Shown: one piece after another, positions 7,759 through 19,670 of the stretch
Layout of the letters: each line of letters starts with the position of its first letter
Numbering within the stretch: the first letter of the stretch is position 1
Source of the DNA: Comamonadaceae bacterium
GTDB taxonomy: Bacteria > Pseudomonadota > Gammaproteobacteria > Burkholderiales > Burkholderiaceae_C
DNA length: 64,000 nucleotides
Assembly (NCBI GenBank): GCA_027486555.1
Contig: JAIXOX010000140.1
Location: 1-64,000, forward strand
Reading direction: 5' to 3'
Translations under genes and position numbers: made by a program
The notes under the pieces: generated by a model
Databases searched by the model: none
What the model was told of the DNA's origin: nothing
Seen by the model: only the letters and a program-made list of their open reading frames with translations

Positions 7759-9299
7759 CCGGCAACGCCCCAACCCCAAGCATCATCAGCTTGGCCATTT
7801 TGGCCATGGGCGGCGAAGGCGGCGGCGTGCTGGCCGACTGGCTGGTCGACTTGGCTGAACAGAACGGCCATTGGGCCCAGACCACCTCGGTGCCCGGCGT
7901 GGCGCAGCGCACCGGGGCCACCATTTATTACATCGAGATGTACCCGCAGTCGGCATCGCCGTCTGGCCAGATGCCCGTGATGGCGCTCAGCCCGTTTCCG
8001 GGTGAAGTCGACATCGTGCTGGCCTCCGAATTGATGGAAGCCGGTCGCGCCCTGCAACGCGGGCTGGTGGACCCGCACAAAACCACCTTCATCGCGTCTT
8101 CGCACCGCGTCTATTCCATGACCGAGCGCACCGCCATGGGCGACGGGCGTGTGGACGAGGTCAAACTGTTGGCGGGAGCTCAGGCCGCTGCGCGTCTTTT
8201 CATCAGCGCCGACTTTGCCAAACTGGCAGAGCAAACCGGCAGCCTGATTGCGCCCGCTTTGTATGGCGCGCTGGCGGCCAGCCAGCGCCTGCCGTTTTCA
8301 AGGGCGCAATTCGAAGCCACCATCGAACGCAGTGGCGTGGGCGTCAAGACCAGCCTCAAGGCTTTTGCCGCTGGCTTTGATGCGGCCATTCAGGTGCTGC
8401 ACCCCGGCACATCCAGCGTGGCCGATGCCACCCCTGTGGCTTTGCCTTTGAACCAACAAGTCGGCCCCAAGCTGCAGGCCTTGGCGCAAAGTTTGGAAGG
8501 CGCATTCGCCCCGGCAGCGCACGAGGTCATCGCCTCGGGTTTGACGCGGCTGGCCGATTACCAGGACGTGGCTTATGCCACCCTGTATGCCCGGCGTTTA
8601 CAAGAGATGGCTGGTGCACTGGCCTCGTCAAACACAGCCAAAAGCCTGGCCGAAGAGATCCAGCGCGAAGGCGCTCGGCACCTGGCCTTGTGGATGTCTT
8701 ACGAAGACACGGTGCGCGTGGCCGATTTAAAAACCCGCCGCTCACGTTTTGCACGCGTCAGCCAGGAAGTGAGCCTGAGCGAAAAGCAGCTGATCGACAT
8801 CCACGAATTCATGCACCCGCGCCTGGAAGAAATTGCCGATACCCTGCCTGCGGGCTTGGGCCGCTGGTTGCTGAGCTCCAAGACAGCACGCGCCGTGGTC
8901 GGCCGTTTCACACAAAAAGGCCGCGTGGTGCAAACCAGCTCTTTGCGCGGTTTTCTGCTGCTTTACGGTGTGGCCAGCCTGCGCCGCATTCGCCCGGTGT
9001 CTTTGCGGTTTGAGACCGAGCAACAACGCATCGAAGCCTGGTGGGCGGACGCCATGAACTTGTTGCCTGGACACGCGGACTTGGCCCTGGAGGTGCTGCG
9101 CGGCCAGCAGCTGGTCAAAGGTTATGGCGACACCCATGCAAGGGGCTGGCGGCATTTTGAAAAAATCATGACCACTTTGCCTCGCCTGCAGCAATTGCCC
9201 GATGCGGCCAACCGCCTTAGCGCTTTGCGCAAAGCAGCCTTGGCCGACGACAGTGGGCAAGCGCTCGATCAGGCCGTGCACCAACTGGCACCTGCGTGA
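7755..9299 (+). CDS. iorB: Indolepyruvate ferredoxin oxidoreductase, beta subunit with C-terminal extension
   Basis: The first ~190 of 514 residues are the gamma-like domain of 2-oxoacid oxidoreductases (LAMGGEGGGVLADWLVDLAE, then SVPGVAQRTGATIYYIEMYP). The remaining ~320 residues match the extra domain (DUF6537-type) that in other bacteria is the C-terminus of one long fused protein. Here it sits in a separate polypeptide, which makes this subunit more than twice the archaeal IorB length. The start overlaps iorA by 4 bp, ensuring equal translation. A TRAP transporter begins 73 bp downstream. Confidence 0.85.
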   Translation: MTGNAPTPSIISLAILAMGGEGGGVLADWLVDLAEQNGHWAQTTSVPGVAQRTGATIYYIEMYPQSASPSGQMPVMALSPFPGEVDIVLASELMEAGRALQRGLVDPHKTTFIASSHRVYSMTERTAMGDGRVDEVKLLAGAQAAARLFISADFAKLAEQTGSLIAPALYGALAASQRLPFSRAQFEATIERSGVGVKTSLKAFAAGFDAAIQVLHPGTSSVADATPVALPLNQQVGPKLQALAQSLEGAFAPAAHEVIASGLTRLADYQDVAYATLYARRLQEMAGALASSNTAKSLAEEIQREGARHLALWMSYEDTVRVADLKTRRSRFARVSQEVSLSEKQLIDIHEFMHPRLEEIADTLPAGLGRWLLSSKTARAVVGRFTQKGRVVQTSSLRGFLLLYGVASLRRIRPVSLRFETEQQRIEAWWADAMNLLPGHADLALEVLRGQQLVKGYGDTHARGWRHFEKIMTTLPRLQQLPDAANRLSALRKAALADDSGQALDQAVHQLAPA

Positions 9300-9369
9300 C
9301 GCCTGCAGATCGGCCAACACGACTACCCTACCAATTCCCCATCGACCCCCAACCACAACAGGAGACTAG

Positions 9370-10868
<1,499 letters not shown>

Positions 10869-10911
10869 ACGGGTTCCCCATGTTTTTATTTTTCACTTCT
10901 GGAGTCTGCAC

Positions 10912-12231
10912 ATGAGCAGTTGGCCCATCGCAGCCTGGTTGATGTTGGGCGGCTCCACCTTGCTGCTGTTCATGGGCATGCCCGTGGCCCTGACTTTTTT
11001 GGGCGTCAACATCATCGGGGCCGTGCTCTACATGGGTGGCGAGCCCGGTTTGGTGCAACTGGTGCGCAACAGCGTGAGTTCGGTCACGGCCTTTGCGCTC
11101 ACGCCCATTCCGTTGTTTGTGCTGATGGGCGAGATTTTGTTTCACACCGGTTTGGCCGTGAAGGTGATCGACGGGGTGGAGCGCTTGATCGTTCGCGTGC
11201 CTGGACGCTTGGCGGTGGTCGCGGTGGTGGCGGGCACGGTGTTTTCGGCCATCTCGGGCTCCACCATTGCCACCACGGCCATGCTGGGCGCCCTGATGCT
11301 GCCTGTGATGCTGGCACGCGGCTACCACCCCACCATGGCCACAGGCCCAATCATGGCGATTGGCGCAGTGGACATGCTGATTCCGCCTTCCGCCCTGACG
11401 GTTTTGCTGGGCTCGCTCTCGGGCATCTCGATTTCCAAACTGCTGCTGGGCGGCGTCGTTCCTGGGCTGCTGTTGTCGGTGGCGTTTGTGGCCTGGATCG
11501 TTGTGCGGGTGCGCATCAGCCCCCATCTGGCCCCCACCGACACCGAGGCCGTTGAGCACCAAGGCTGGGACCGCTGGCAACCGCTGTTTGCCTACGTCTT
11601 GCCCACTTTGTCGATTTTTGGGGTGGTGGTGGGCGCACTGGCAGCGGGTTGGGCCACGCCCACCGAATGCGCAGCACTCGGTGCCTTTGCCACCATGCTG
11701 CTGGCCGCGCTTTACCGCGCCTTGCGCTGGGAAGCGGTGCTCAAGGCCCTCAAGGGCACGGCGGGCATCTCCGGCATGATTTTGTTCATCATCTTGGGGG
11801 CCACCACCTTCGCACAGATTTTGTCTTTTTCGGGTGCCAGCTCAGGTTTGGTGCAGCTCATCACCGAGCAAGGATTGACAGCCAACCAGATCCTGATCGG
11901 CATGATGGTGTTTCTGATTTTCCTGGGCATCTTTGTGGACCAGGTCAGCATGATGATGATCACCCTGCCGATTTTCATGCCCATCGTGAATGCCCTGGGC
12001 ATCGACCCGGTGTGGTTTGGTGTGCTGTTCCTCATTTGCATGCAAATGGGTCTGCTTTTGCCGCCCCATGGCTTGCTGCTCATGACCATGCGGGGTGTGG
12101 CCCCACCGTCGGTCACCATGACGCACATTTTTTTGGCGGTCACGCCTTATTTGGCGATGAGCGTGTTGCTTCTGGTGGCGGTCTTCATGGTGCCGGGCAT
12201 CGCTACTTGGTTGCCGGGCTGGATGGGCTGA
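10912..12231 (+). CDS. TRAP transporter large permease (DctM family)
   Basis: This 439-residue, roughly 12-TM ion-transporter-superfamily permease is of normal length for DctM. Signature stretches include GEILFHTGLAVKVIDGVERL, the SGSTIATTAMLGALMLPVM helix pair and MGLLLPPHGLLLMTMRG. It completes the dctPQM set that follows iorAB. A long REP-type hairpin lies 10 bp past its stop. Confidence 0.88.
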   Translation: MSSWPIAAWLMLGGSTLLLFMGMPVALTFLGVNIIGAVLYMGGEPGLVQLVRNSVSSVTAFALTPIPLFVLMGEILFHTGLAVKVIDGVERLIVRVPGRLAVVAVVAGTVFSAISGSTIATTAMLGALMLPVMLARGYHPTMATGPIMAIGAVDMLIPPSALTVLLGSLSGISISKLLLGGVVPGLLLSVAFVAWIVVRVRISPHLAPTDTEAVEHQGWDRWQPLFAYVLPTLSIFGVVVGALAAGWATPTECAALGAFATMLLAALYRALRWEAVLKALKGTAGISGMILFIILGATTFAQILSFSGASSGLVQLITEQGLTANQILIGMMVFLIFLGIFVDQVSMMMITLPIFMPIVNALGIDPVWFGVLFLICMQMGLLLPPHGLLLMTMRGVAPPSVTMTHIFLAVTPYLAMSVLLLVAVFMVPGIATWLPGWMG

Positions 12232-12240
12232 TCGGCTTCT

Positions 12241-12315
12241 TGTAGGAGCCCACCCCGTGGGCGATGGTTTCAAGGGCGTGTGCCACGCCCATCGCCCACG
12301 GGGTGGGCTCCTACA
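12241..12315. repeat. REP-like perfect hairpin, GTAGGAGC family
   Basis: 27-bp arms (12241-12267 and 12289-12315) are perfectly complementary and begin TGTAGGAGCCCACCCC. The 21-nt loop carries a smaller stem, GGCGTG/CACGCC. It sits between the convergent ends of dctM and rhlE and may serve both as transcript-end protector or terminator. A left-truncated relative is at 42852-42907. Confidence 0.8.
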
Positions 12316-12343
12316 AAGATACAGACAACAGCATGCGGTCTGG

Positions 12344-13597
12344 TCAATCGTTTGATTTGAGCAGACCCGCCGCCCGCAGCTTGTCTTTCTTGCTGAGCCG
12401 TGAACCCTTGATGCCGCCGTTGCCGGGCGACGGCGGTGGCGGGGTTTCGGTCTGCTCAAAGCCAGGAATTAGCTCTAAAGCGAGTTCCAGGCTTTCGCGT
12501 TTCTGGATCAGCTGCCAATGCGCGAGCGCAGCAGCGGTGACAAAGCTCACCGCGTCGCCATGCGCGCCCGCCCTGCCCGTGCGGCCGATGCGGTGGGTGT
12601 AGTCGGTGGCCGAGCGTGGCAGGTCGTAGTTGACGACCACGGGCAGCATGGCGATGTCGATGCCGCGTGAGGCCAGGTCGGTGGTCACGACCACGTCCCA
12701 ACGGCCAGCCTTGAATTCGCTGAGCACCTCTTGCCGGGCACCTTGGCTCATCTCGCCATGAAAAGGCGTGGCAAACACACCTGCTTTGTAGAGCTTGTTC
12801 GCCACATGCTCGCAGGCGTAGCGCGTGGCCACAAACACCATCACCTGCTTCCAGCCGTTTTCGGTGATCAGGTGGCGCAGCAAGGCGGTGCGGCTTTTCT
12901 CGTCCACAGCAATGGCACGCTGGGTGATGTCGGGCTTGTGGCCTTCAAAAGCTTCCACCGTGATGCGCACCGGGTCCCGCAGCAGCTTGGCCGCCAGCGA
13001 TTCCACCTCGGGCGCAAACGTGGCCGAGAACAGCAGCGTTTGGCGCTTTGCAGGCAACAGCGCCAGCACGCGCTGCAACTCTTCCGAAAAACCCAGGTCC
13101 AACAAGCGGTCGGCTTCGTCCAGCACCAAATGCTGCACATCAGCCAGGCGCAAAGCGTTCTGGCCGATCAGGTCGAGCAAACGGCCCGGCGTGGCCACCA
13201 CGATGTCGGCACCGCCGCGCAGCGCCATCATTTGCGGGTTGACCGACACGCCGCCAAACACCGTGTTCACCTTCAATGACTGCGGAAGCTTGTAGGCCAA
13301 GTTGGCCAACACATCGCCCACCTGCACCGCCAGCTCGCGCGTGGGCACCAACACCAAGGTGCGCACGGGGCGGCGAAAGTTGGTCTGGCGCGGCGCCGCC
13401 AGCAAGTGCTGCAACAGCGGCAGCGCAAAAGCCAGCGTCTTGCCTGAGCCCGTGGGCGCGGTGGCCCACACATCGGCAGATTTCAGCACCGCCGGAATCG
13501 CTTCGGCCTGAATGGGGGTGGGGGCATACAAACCCATGTCTGACACAGCGTGTTGCAGGGCGGGGGACAGGCCCAATGGGCCAAAACTCAAGCTCAT
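12344..13597 (-). CDS. rhlE: DEAD-box ATP-dependent RNA helicase, RhlE-like
   Basis: This 417-residue RNA helicase contains the full motif set: the Q motif (YAPTPIQAEAIP), motif I ATAPTGSGKT, Ia PTRELA, Ib TPGR, II DEAD (VLDEADRLLD), III SAT, V TTDLASRGIDI and VI HRIGRTGRAG. The C-terminal tail is short, proline-rich then basic. RhlE proteins assist ribosome assembly and RNA turnover. It is convergent with dctM. Confidence 0.9.
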   Translation of the reverse strand: MSLSFGPLGLSPALQHAVSDMGLYAPTPIQAEAIPAVLKSADVWATAPTGSGKTLAFALPLLQHLLAAPRQTNFRRPVRTLVLVPTRELAVQVGDVLANLAYKLPQSLKVNTVFGGVSVNPQMMALRGGADIVVATPGRLLDLIGQNALRLADVQHLVLDEADRLLDLGFSEELQRVLALLPAKRQTLLFSATFAPEVESLAAKLLRDPVRITVEAFEGHKPDITQRAIAVDEKSRTALLRHLITENGWKQVMVFVATRYACEHVANKLYKAGVFATPFHGEMSQGARQEVLSEFKAGRWDVVVTTDLASRGIDIAMLPVVVNYDLPRSATDYTHRIGRTGRAGAHGDAVSFVTAAALAHWQLIQKRESLELALELIPGFEQTETPPPPSPGNGGIKGSRLSKKDKLRAAGLLKSND

Positions 13598-13646
13598 GCT
13601 TGATCCTCAAAAAATGGCGACAGGGAAAGGATCAAGGTGTCACGAC

Positions 13647-13883
13647 TCATCGCTCATCACCCTCCAGCGGGGAACGGTCAGGCACCTTCGACAAAAAAGT
13701 CGCCAAATCGATTGGATTGGCCGCACCGGCCCGTTCGGCAAAAAAAGCGGCCGCGTTGAGGGCCGAAACCTTCTCGGCCACAGCCACTGTGATGAACTGA
13801 TTGAGCGAGGCCTGGTCTTGTTCCGCCAGCTTGCGCGCGTGGGCGTACAAAGAATCGGGCAAACGAAGGGCAAAGGTACTCAT
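13647..13883 (-). CDS. Antitoxin partner of COG1569-type PIN toxin
   Basis: This 78-residue protein starts STFALRLPDSLYAHARKLAEQDQASLNQFITVAVAEKV, a ribbon-helix-helix type DNA-binding fold, then a short tail. Its ATG overlaps the stop of the upstream PIN gene (ATGA). The toxin therefore precedes the antitoxin, the reverse of usual order, as is typical for the COG1569 toxin family. Confidence 0.7.
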   Translation of the reverse strand: MSTFALRLPDSLYAHARKLAEQDQASLNQFITVAVAEKVSALNAAAFFAERAGAANPIDLATFLSKVPDRSPLEGDER

Positions 13884-14311
13884 ACAGCATCCTCCAAAAA
13901 AGCCAAAGCCTGGGCTGGGGTTTTGACGGCCAGGCCAAAGCGTGGCGCGGCCGTCGAAAAATCTTTCACATTGCGGGTGACCAAGGCATGTACCCGCGCG
14001 TTGACGGCGGCCTCGAGCACCATTTCGTCACCCGGATCGCGCAACTGTGGCCGCCAGATGTAATGCAAGCTCACCGGCTCCACCCACACAGCCAAGGCGG
14101 ACAGAAACGCATCGACCTGTTCAGCAGAAAAACCATGCAAAGCCCGTACCGCATCGCGCTTGAGCACCGATTCGTATTCGAGCCACAAAGCGGGCGACGC
14201 CACCACGCGCAAACGCGCCGAAGCCACCGCTTGCAGCAGCGCATACGAAGCGCCACGGGAGCTGCTCAAGGCTGCAACCAGCACGTTGGTGTCCAGCAAC
14301 ATGATTTTCAT
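13880..14311 (-). CDS. Putative toxin, PIN family (COG1569-like)
   Basis: This 143-residue PIN protein begins MKIMLLDTNVLVAALSSSRGASYALLQ. It shows SPALWLEYESVLKR and then LRDPGDEMVLEAAVNARVHALVTRNVKDF, supplying the acidic catalytic residues. The ATG at 14311 is chosen because the beta-strand with the first aspartate starts there. It overlaps the antitoxin by 4 bp. Ribonuclease activity is predicted from the family. Confidence 0.72.
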   Translation of the reverse strand: MKIMLLDTNVLVAALSSSRGASYALLQAVASARLRVVASPALWLEYESVLKRDAVRALHGFSAEQVDAFLSALAVWVEPVSLHYIWRPQLRDPGDEMVLEAAVNARVHALVTRNVKDFSTAAPRFGLAVKTPAQALAFLEDAV

Positions 14312-14470
14312 GATGTTGCCAATGATATCAGCGAATGATCGGCATCGGGCCTGATGACCCGTGGGTCCACAGAAATGATGCATCTGGCATCGTGGCGCAC
14401 AAGGCGAGCCAGGGTTGCGCTGCTGCGCTGCGCTCGCCGTAAAAAATTTGGCTCGCCGGGACCGTTGACG

Positions 14471-16057
14471 TCAGTGACGGAAATGCCGCACGCCAGTGAA
14501 CACCATCGCCACGCCACGCTCGTTGGCCGCGTCAATGACTTCTTGGTCGCGCATGGAGCCGCCGGGCTGGGCCACGCAGGTGGCACCTGCATCCACCACC
14601 ACGTCGAGGCCGTCGCGGAAGGGGAAGAAGGCGTCGCTCGCCACTACGGTGTGTTGCAAGCTCAGCTTGGCGGCTTCGGCCTTGATGCTGGCGATGCGGG
14701 CCGAGTCGAGGCGGCTCATTTGGCCTGCGCCCACGCCCATGGTCATGCCGTTTTTGCAGAACACGATGGCGTTGGATTTGACGAACTTGGCCACTTTCCA
14801 GGCAAACAACAGGTCGTGCAGTTCTTCAGGGGTGGGTTGTTTGACGGTGACGATCTTCAAGTCGGCCAACGCCAGCTCGTGGTTGTCGGCGCTTTGCAGC
14901 AACAAACCTGAGCCCACGCGTTTGGTTTCAAGCGCGTTGCGCACGTTGCCATAGCTGGCAGGCAAGGCGATTTTCATCAAGCGCACATTGACTTTGCTCT
15001 TGAACACTTCGAGCGCTTCGGCGCTGAAGTCGGGGGCCATCAGCACTTCGACAAACTGCTTGCTCACCGCCTCGGCTGCAGCTTTGTCCACAGGGCGGTT
15101 GAAGGCGATGATGCCGCCAAACGCGCTGGTGGGGTCGGTTTGGAAGGCTTTGCTGTAGGCCTCGAGTGCGGTTGCGCCCACGGCCACACCGCAAGGGTTG
15201 GCGTGTTTGACGATGACACAGGCTGAATCACTGAAACTCTTGACACACTCCCAAGCCGCATCGGCGTCGGCGATGTTGTTGTAGCTCAGCTCTTTGCCTT
15301 GCAGTTGCACGCCGGTGGCGAGCGATCCAGCCGCAGGTGCCAAGTCGCGGTACCAAGCGGCTTGCTGGTGGCTGTTTTCGCCGTAGCGCAGGTCTTGCAC
15401 TTTGACGTATTGCTCGTTGAATTGGCCGCTGAATTGGGCGCGCTCGGGCACGTAGGTTTCGCTGAGCTTCTCGGCTTCGAAATTCACGCTCGACAAATAG
15501 TTGCTGATCGCGCCGTCGTATTGGCTGATGCGGTTGAACGCGGCCACCGACAAAGCGAAACGCAACTTGTCGCTGAGTTTGCCGTTGGCTTTCAACTCAG
15601 CGATCACGTCGGCGTATTGGCTGGCGTCGGTGACGATGCCCACGTCTTTCCAGTTCTTGGCGGCAGAGCGCACCATGGCGGGGCCACCGATGTCGATGTT
15701 TTCAATCGCGTCGGCCAGCGTGCAACCGGGCTTGGCCACGGTGGCTTCAAACGGGTAGAGGTTAACGATCAACAAATCAATGGTGTCGATGCCATGCGCC
15801 TGCAAAGCCGCCATGTGCTCGGGCGTGTCGCGACGGGCCAGCAAGCCGCCGTGCACTTTGGGGTGCAGTGTTTTGACGCGACCGTCGAGCATTTCCGGAA
15901 AACCGGTGACTTCGGCCACTTCGGTCACGGGCATGCCTTGCTCGGCCAGCAGTTTAGCGGTGCCGCCGGTGGAGATCAGGCCCACGCCCAGGGCATGCAG
16001 TTCTTTGGCCAGGTCAACGATGCCGGTTTTGTCTGAGACGGAGATGAGGGCTCTCAT
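14471..16057 (-). CDS. purH: Bifunctional AICAR transformylase / IMP cyclohydrolase
   Basis: This 528-residue enzyme performs the last two steps of purine synthesis. The N-terminal MGS-like IMP cyclohydrolase starts [20 protein letters not shown] and has [10 protein letters not shown]. The transformylase half shows [14 protein letters not shown] and [14 protein letters not shown]. The ATG at 16057 is the family start; the open frame upstream is not conserved-looking. It lies about 100 bp after fis and probably belongs to the dusB-fis-purH transcript. Confidence 0.95.
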   Translation of the reverse strand: MRALISVSDKTGIVDLAKELHALGVGLISTGGTAKLLAEQGMPVTEVAEVTGFPEMLDGRVKTLHPKVHGGLLARRDTPEHMAALQAHGIDTIDLLIVNLYPFEATVAKPGCTLADAIENIDIGGPAMVRSAAKNWKDVGIVTDASQYADVIAELKANGKLSDKLRFALSVAAFNRISQYDGAISNYLSSVNFEAEKLSETYVPERAQFSGQFNEQYVKVQDLRYGENSHQQAAWYRDLAPAAGSLATGVQLQGKELSYNNIADADAAWECVKSFSDSACVIVKHANPCGVAVGATALEAYSKAFQTDPTSAFGGIIAFNRPVDKAAAEAVSKQFVEVLMAPDFSAEALEVFKSKVNVRLMKIALPASYGNVRNALETKRVGSGLLLQSADNHELALADLKIVTVKQPTPEELHDLLFAWKVAKFVKSNAIVFCKNGMTMGVGAGQMSRLDSARIASIKAEAAKLSLQHTVVASDAFFPFRDGLDVVVDAGATCVAQPGGSMRDQEVIDAANERGVAMVFTGVRHFRH

Positions 16058-16156
16058 GGGGACTTTCTTCAAAATTCTGGGGGGGTAAGGCGGGGCCGGG
16101 CTAAAGGGTTCCGGCAGGTATTCACGGCCGCTTGGCGGGGCCAAGCTGCACAAGCT

Positions 16157-16396
16157 TTATTTCAACAAATCGTGTTCGAGCAGTTTCTTGCGCAAGGTGT
16201 TGCGGTTCAGGCCCAGCCATTCGGCGGCGCGCGACTGGTTCTGGCCCGACTGGGTCATGACCACGTCGAGCAGCGGTTTTTCAACCAGCTTGACCAGCAT
16301 GTCGTACAGGCCTGTGGGCTCGGTGCCGTCCAGGTCGCGGAAGTAGATGTCCAGGTTGTCCCGGATGCAGTTTTCAATGGATTGGGGTTCGCTCAT
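16157..16396 (-). CDS. fis: Fis-family nucleoid/DNA-binding protein
   Basis: This 79-residue protein has the C-terminal Fis helix-turn-helix: QSRAAEWLGLNRNTLRKKL. An N-terminal helical dimerisation arm precedes it. Fis bends DNA and tunes growth-phase transcription and recombination. The start overlaps the dusB stop (ATGA), reproducing the dusB-fis operon conserved across beta- and gammaproteobacteria. Confidence 0.92.
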   Translation of the reverse strand: MSEPQSIENCIRDNLDIYFRDLDGTEPTGLYDMLVKLVEKPLLDVVMTQSGQNQSRAAEWLGLNRNTLRKKLLEHDLLK

Positions 16397-17427
16397 GGCG
16401 TGGTCTCTAAATCAATGCAGCCTTCGTGGCGTTGTGGCAAGCGGTCCATCTGGTTGGCCAGGCCATCCAGGAAGTCGGCCACCGCCGCCAGCTGCTGCTG
16501 TGCGGTGTCCAGGGTGTTCATGTGTTCGCGAAAAGCCTCGCCACCGGGCAGCGTGCGCACATACCAGCCGATGTGTTTGCGGGCCGAACGCACGCCGGTG
16601 TATTCGCCATACAGGCCGTAGTGGTCTTTCAGGTGCTCCAGCAAGGCGCGGCGCACTTCGGCCACCAGAGGCGGGGCCAGGTGTTCGCCTGTGGCCAAAA
16701 AGTGGCCGATCTCGCGAAAGATCCATGGGCTGCCTTGCGCGGCGCGGCCGATCATCACGGCATCTGCGCCGGTGAACTTCAGCACGTCGCGGGCTTTTTC
16801 AGGCGAATCCACATCACCATTGGCCACCACCGGGATGGTGAGTGCGGCCTTGACGGCGGCCACGGTGTCGTATTCGGCAAAACCTTTGTAACCTTGCTCG
16901 CGGGTGCGGCCGTGCACGGTGACCATTTGCACGCCCGCAGACTCGGCAGCGCGGGCCAGGCTCAGGGCGTTTTTTTCAGAATCGCACCAACCGGTGCGCA
17001 TTTTCAAAGTGACGGGTACGCCTAGGGGCAAGGCGGCTTCGACCACCGCACTGATGATCTCCAGCGCCAGCGGCTCGTCTTGCATCAAGGCCGAGCCGGC
17101 CCATTTGTTGCAGACTTTTTTGGCCGGGCAGCCCATGTTGATGTCGATGATCTGCGCGCCCCGGTCGATGTTGTAGCGCGCAGCGTCAGCCATCATTTGC
17201 GCCTCGGTGCCTGCAATTTGCACCGCGATCGGGCCAGGTTCACCGTCGTGGTTGGCGCGGCGCGATGTTTTGAGCGATGCCCACAAGTCAGGCCGCGAAG
17301 TCACCATTTCACTGACCGCATAACCCGCTCCAAACTGCCGGCACAACTGACGGAAAGGCCTGTCGGTCACCCCCGCCATGGGGGCAACAAACAAGTTGTT
17401 CGGCAATAGGTAAGGGCCAATCTGCAT
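16393..17427 (-). CDS. dusB: tRNA-dihydrouridine synthase B
   Basis: This 344-residue flavoenzyme reduces uridines in the tRNA D-loop. It has an FMN-binding TIM barrel: APMAGVTDRPFRQL near residue 15, the catalytic cysteine in NMGCPAKKVCNKWAGS near 100, TVHGRTREQGY near 170 and MIGRAAQGSPWIF near 230. It is first gene of the dusB-fis pair and overlaps fis by 4 bp. Confidence 0.94.
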   Translation of the reverse strand: MQIGPYLLPNNLFVAPMAGVTDRPFRQLCRQFGAGYAVSEMVTSRPDLWASLKTSRRANHDGEPGPIAVQIAGTEAQMMADAARYNIDRGAQIIDINMGCPAKKVCNKWAGSALMQDEPLALEIISAVVEAALPLGVPVTLKMRTGWCDSEKNALSLARAAESAGVQMVTVHGRTREQGYKGFAEYDTVAAVKAALTIPVVANGDVDSPEKARDVLKFTGADAVMIGRAAQGSPWIFREIGHFLATGEHLAPPLVAEVRRALLEHLKDHYGLYGEYTGVRSARKHIGWYVRTLPGGEAFREHMNTLDTAQQQLAAVADFLDGLANQMDRLPQRHEGCIDLETTP

Positions 17428-17683
17428 GACTGGAGGGTGATTTTTTGGGGTGGGGCCTGCGAAGGAGGCACGATTGTAATTGCTTAAAATTTCAGCAAAT
17501 GAAAATCAAGTGTGTTAAAGATCGGTTTGGGCAACGCCACCCTCTTGTTGGCGACTTGGAACTGGGCAGTCCTGGCCTTCACCCGCAACGTGGGTGCCAT
17601 GAGCGCATTGTTGCTGGAACTGCTTGCGGCATCCCTGCCGCTAGACGGCCTCAAAGCAGATGCGTTTTTTCCGTTCAATGGCT

Positions 17684-19663
17684 TCAATGCCCGCTCGCCC
17701 GGTCGAGCCACTTGCCCATCAACTCCAGGATTTGCCGGCGCATGAAGGGCTTGGTGAGGTAGTCGTCCATGCCCGCAGCCAGGCAATTGGCCTTGTCGTC
17801 GGCCAAAGCATTGGCGGTCAAAGCCAAAATCGGCTTGCGTGGCAAGCCCAAAGCCACCTCGCGGGTTCTGATGTTGCGTGTGGCCGTGATGCCGTCCATC
17901 TCCGGCATTTGCACATCCATCAAGACAATGTCGTGCGCCTCGGTCGCACTGATGTGCACAGCTTCCAATCCGTTTTGGGCCTGAAGCACACAACAGCCCG
18001 CTGTTTTGAGCATGGTCACCAAGATTTCACGGTTCACATCGTTGTCTTCGGCAATCAGCACGGTGCAGTCCAGCGTTTGTGGGGTCTTGGCTTGTGGGTG
18101 GCTTGCTTCCAAAGGCATGTCTTTCAGACGGGGGCCACACACCTCAAACCAAAACTCTGAACCTTGACCCGGTTGGCTGGAAAACCCCACCTGCCCGCCC
18201 ATGAGTTCAGACAACTGGCGTGAAATGACCAAGCCCAGGCCACTGCCGCCATAACGCCGGGCCATGGAAATATCGGCTTGCGAAAACGCACTGAACAATC
18301 GATGGGCTTCTTCTTCACTGATGCCAATACCGGTGTCGCGCACCGTGCAACGCACGCGGGTCATGCCGTCTTTTTGCGTCATGTAAGCCAGCCCCACACT
18401 CACCTGGCCTTGGGCGGTGAACTTGACGGCATTGGAAACCAAATTGCTGGCCACTTGGGTAAAGCGGTGCGGGTCGCCCAAGAGCATCAACGGCACACCA
18501 TCGGCGGGGGGCTCAAACACCAGTTTCAGGCCTTTGTCCTGAGCATGCGGCTCAAACAAGGCAGCCACTTGACGCGCCGCCTGCTCGGGGCTGTAAGGCA
18601 CTTTTTCCAAGTGCAACATACCTGCCTCGATCTTGGAAAAATCGAGAATATCGTTGATCAGGTAGAGCAGCGTCGACGACGAGGAACTGATCATGCTGAT
18701 CAGTTTTTTCTGCTGCTCGGTCGGGTCGGTCGAGCCCAACAGCTCCGAAACACCAATCAAACCGTTGAGTGGTGTGCGGATTTCGTGGCTCATATTGGCC
18801 AAAAATTGACTCTTGGCTTGGTTGGCCGCATCGGCGTGTTCTTTGGCCAAAAGCAGTTCGGCTGTGCGCGCTTGCACCTCGGATTCGAGTTGTTGGCTGT
18901 ACTGCCCCAAGGCCTTGTCCTTGTGCTCAATTTGGTCAAGCATGGAGTTGAAGCCCGCCACCAACTCGCCAATTTCATCCTGGCTCTGGCGGGTGGCACG
19001 TTGGCTGTAATCGTGCACCGAAGTGATGCGGCGCATCACTTGGGCCAAATCAAGAATTGGCTGGCTGATGATCACGATCAACTGCCCCATGAATTGGCGC
19101 ACCACCGCATAAGCCAGCAACATGGCGACCACAGCCACCAACAAAGTGATGGCAATGTTCCACCAGAAATCGTCGAGCCTGATTTTCACCACCACAAAGC
19201 CGATCTGTTCGGCATCTTGAACGATGGGCAAACGGATGGCATAGCGACTGAGCGTGAGCTGCGAGCTTTGTGTGCCAGCCAGCATGGCCGAAGGGGTGGG
19301 AAACGAGACCACCCCGGCCAGCCTGGCCGGGTAATGCGCAAACGCTGTCAGGCCAACGGTTTTGGCGTAAACGTCCACCGTTTCCACATATTTGATGTGC
19401 CGGAAAATTTCCAGCTGCTTTTGGGCGCCCGCGCTGTCCTCAAAGAGAACTGCGGCTGTGTTGCTTTCAGCGGCCAATTCGGCCAAGCTTTTGGCTGCAG
19501 CCTGTGTGGCTTGCAAAGTCTGACTGGCTTGCCACAAGGTGATGACGACAAAAAACAAGATCAGCACGCACCAGATGCCCAAAGCCAAAATATGGTTGAG
19601 CTTCTCGCGCATGGGCGCATGCAACAGTTTTTCTCGACGCCAATTGGAAAAAGTCAGCACCAT
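17684..19663 (-). CDS. Hybrid sensor histidine kinase/response regulator with CHASE8-like sensor
   Basis: This 659-residue inner-membrane kinase has TM1 near residues 24-47 and a periplasmic region ([21 protein letters not shown], later [10 protein letters not shown]) that resembles the CHASE8 sensor of YfiN. TM2 lies near 170-192, followed by a HAMP. The HisKA motif is [11 protein letters not shown], the HATPase shows [15 protein letters not shown] and GSGLGLVI, and the C-terminal receiver has [21 protein letters not shown] and a KP pair. There is no HPt domain in the window. The ATG at 19663 is used (TTG at 19666 also possible). It sits 7 bp after the YfiR-like gene, so sensor and regulator are probably co-expressed. 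Confidence 0.88.
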   Translation of the reverse strand: MVLTFSNWRREKLLHAPMREKLNHILALGIWCVLILFFVVITLWQASQTLQATQAAAKSLAELAAESNTAAVLFEDSAGAQKQLEIFRHIKYVETVDVYAKTVGLTAFAHYPARLAGVVSFPTPSAMLAGTQSSQLTLSRYAIRLPIVQDAEQIGFVVVKIRLDDFWWNIAITLLVAVVAMLLAYAVVRQFMGQLIVIISQPILDLAQVMRRITSVHDYSQRATRQSQDEIGELVAGFNSMLDQIEHKDKALGQYSQQLESEVQARTAELLLAKEHADAANQAKSQFLANMSHEIRTPLNGLIGVSELLGSTDPTEQQKKLISMISSSSSTLLYLINDILDFSKIEAGMLHLEKVPYSPEQAARQVAALFEPHAQDKGLKLVFEPPADGVPLMLLGDPHRFTQVASNLVSNAVKFTAQGQVSVGLAYMTQKDGMTRVRCTVRDTGIGISEEEAHRLFSAFSQADISMARRYGGSGLGLVISRQLSELMGGQVGFSSQPGQGSEFWFEVCGPRLKDMPLEASHPQAKTPQTLDCTVLIAEDNDVNREILVTMLKTAGCCVLQAQNGLEAVHISATEAHDIVLMDVQMPEMDGITATRNIRTREVALGLPRKPILALTANALADDKANCLAAGMDDYLTKPFMRRQILELMGKWLDRASGH

Positions 19664-19670
19664 CAAGCCC

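Noticed and set aside
5584-7779. A 731-codon open frame on the minus strand opposite iorA
   Set aside because: It lies entirely antisense to a gene with clear TPP-enzyme motifs and its translation is His/Gln/Val-rich without any family signature, the usual shadow in GC-rich DNA.
14402-14456. Terminator after purH formed by repeated GGCGAGCC blocks
   Set aside because: Several alternative pairings exist and the A/T run lies inside the structure rather than after it in either direction.
17512-17745. A 77-codon plus-strand frame between dusB and the hybrid kinase
   Set aside because: Its 3' third overlaps the kinase gene antisense and there is no ribosome site; hydrophobic stretch alone is not enough.
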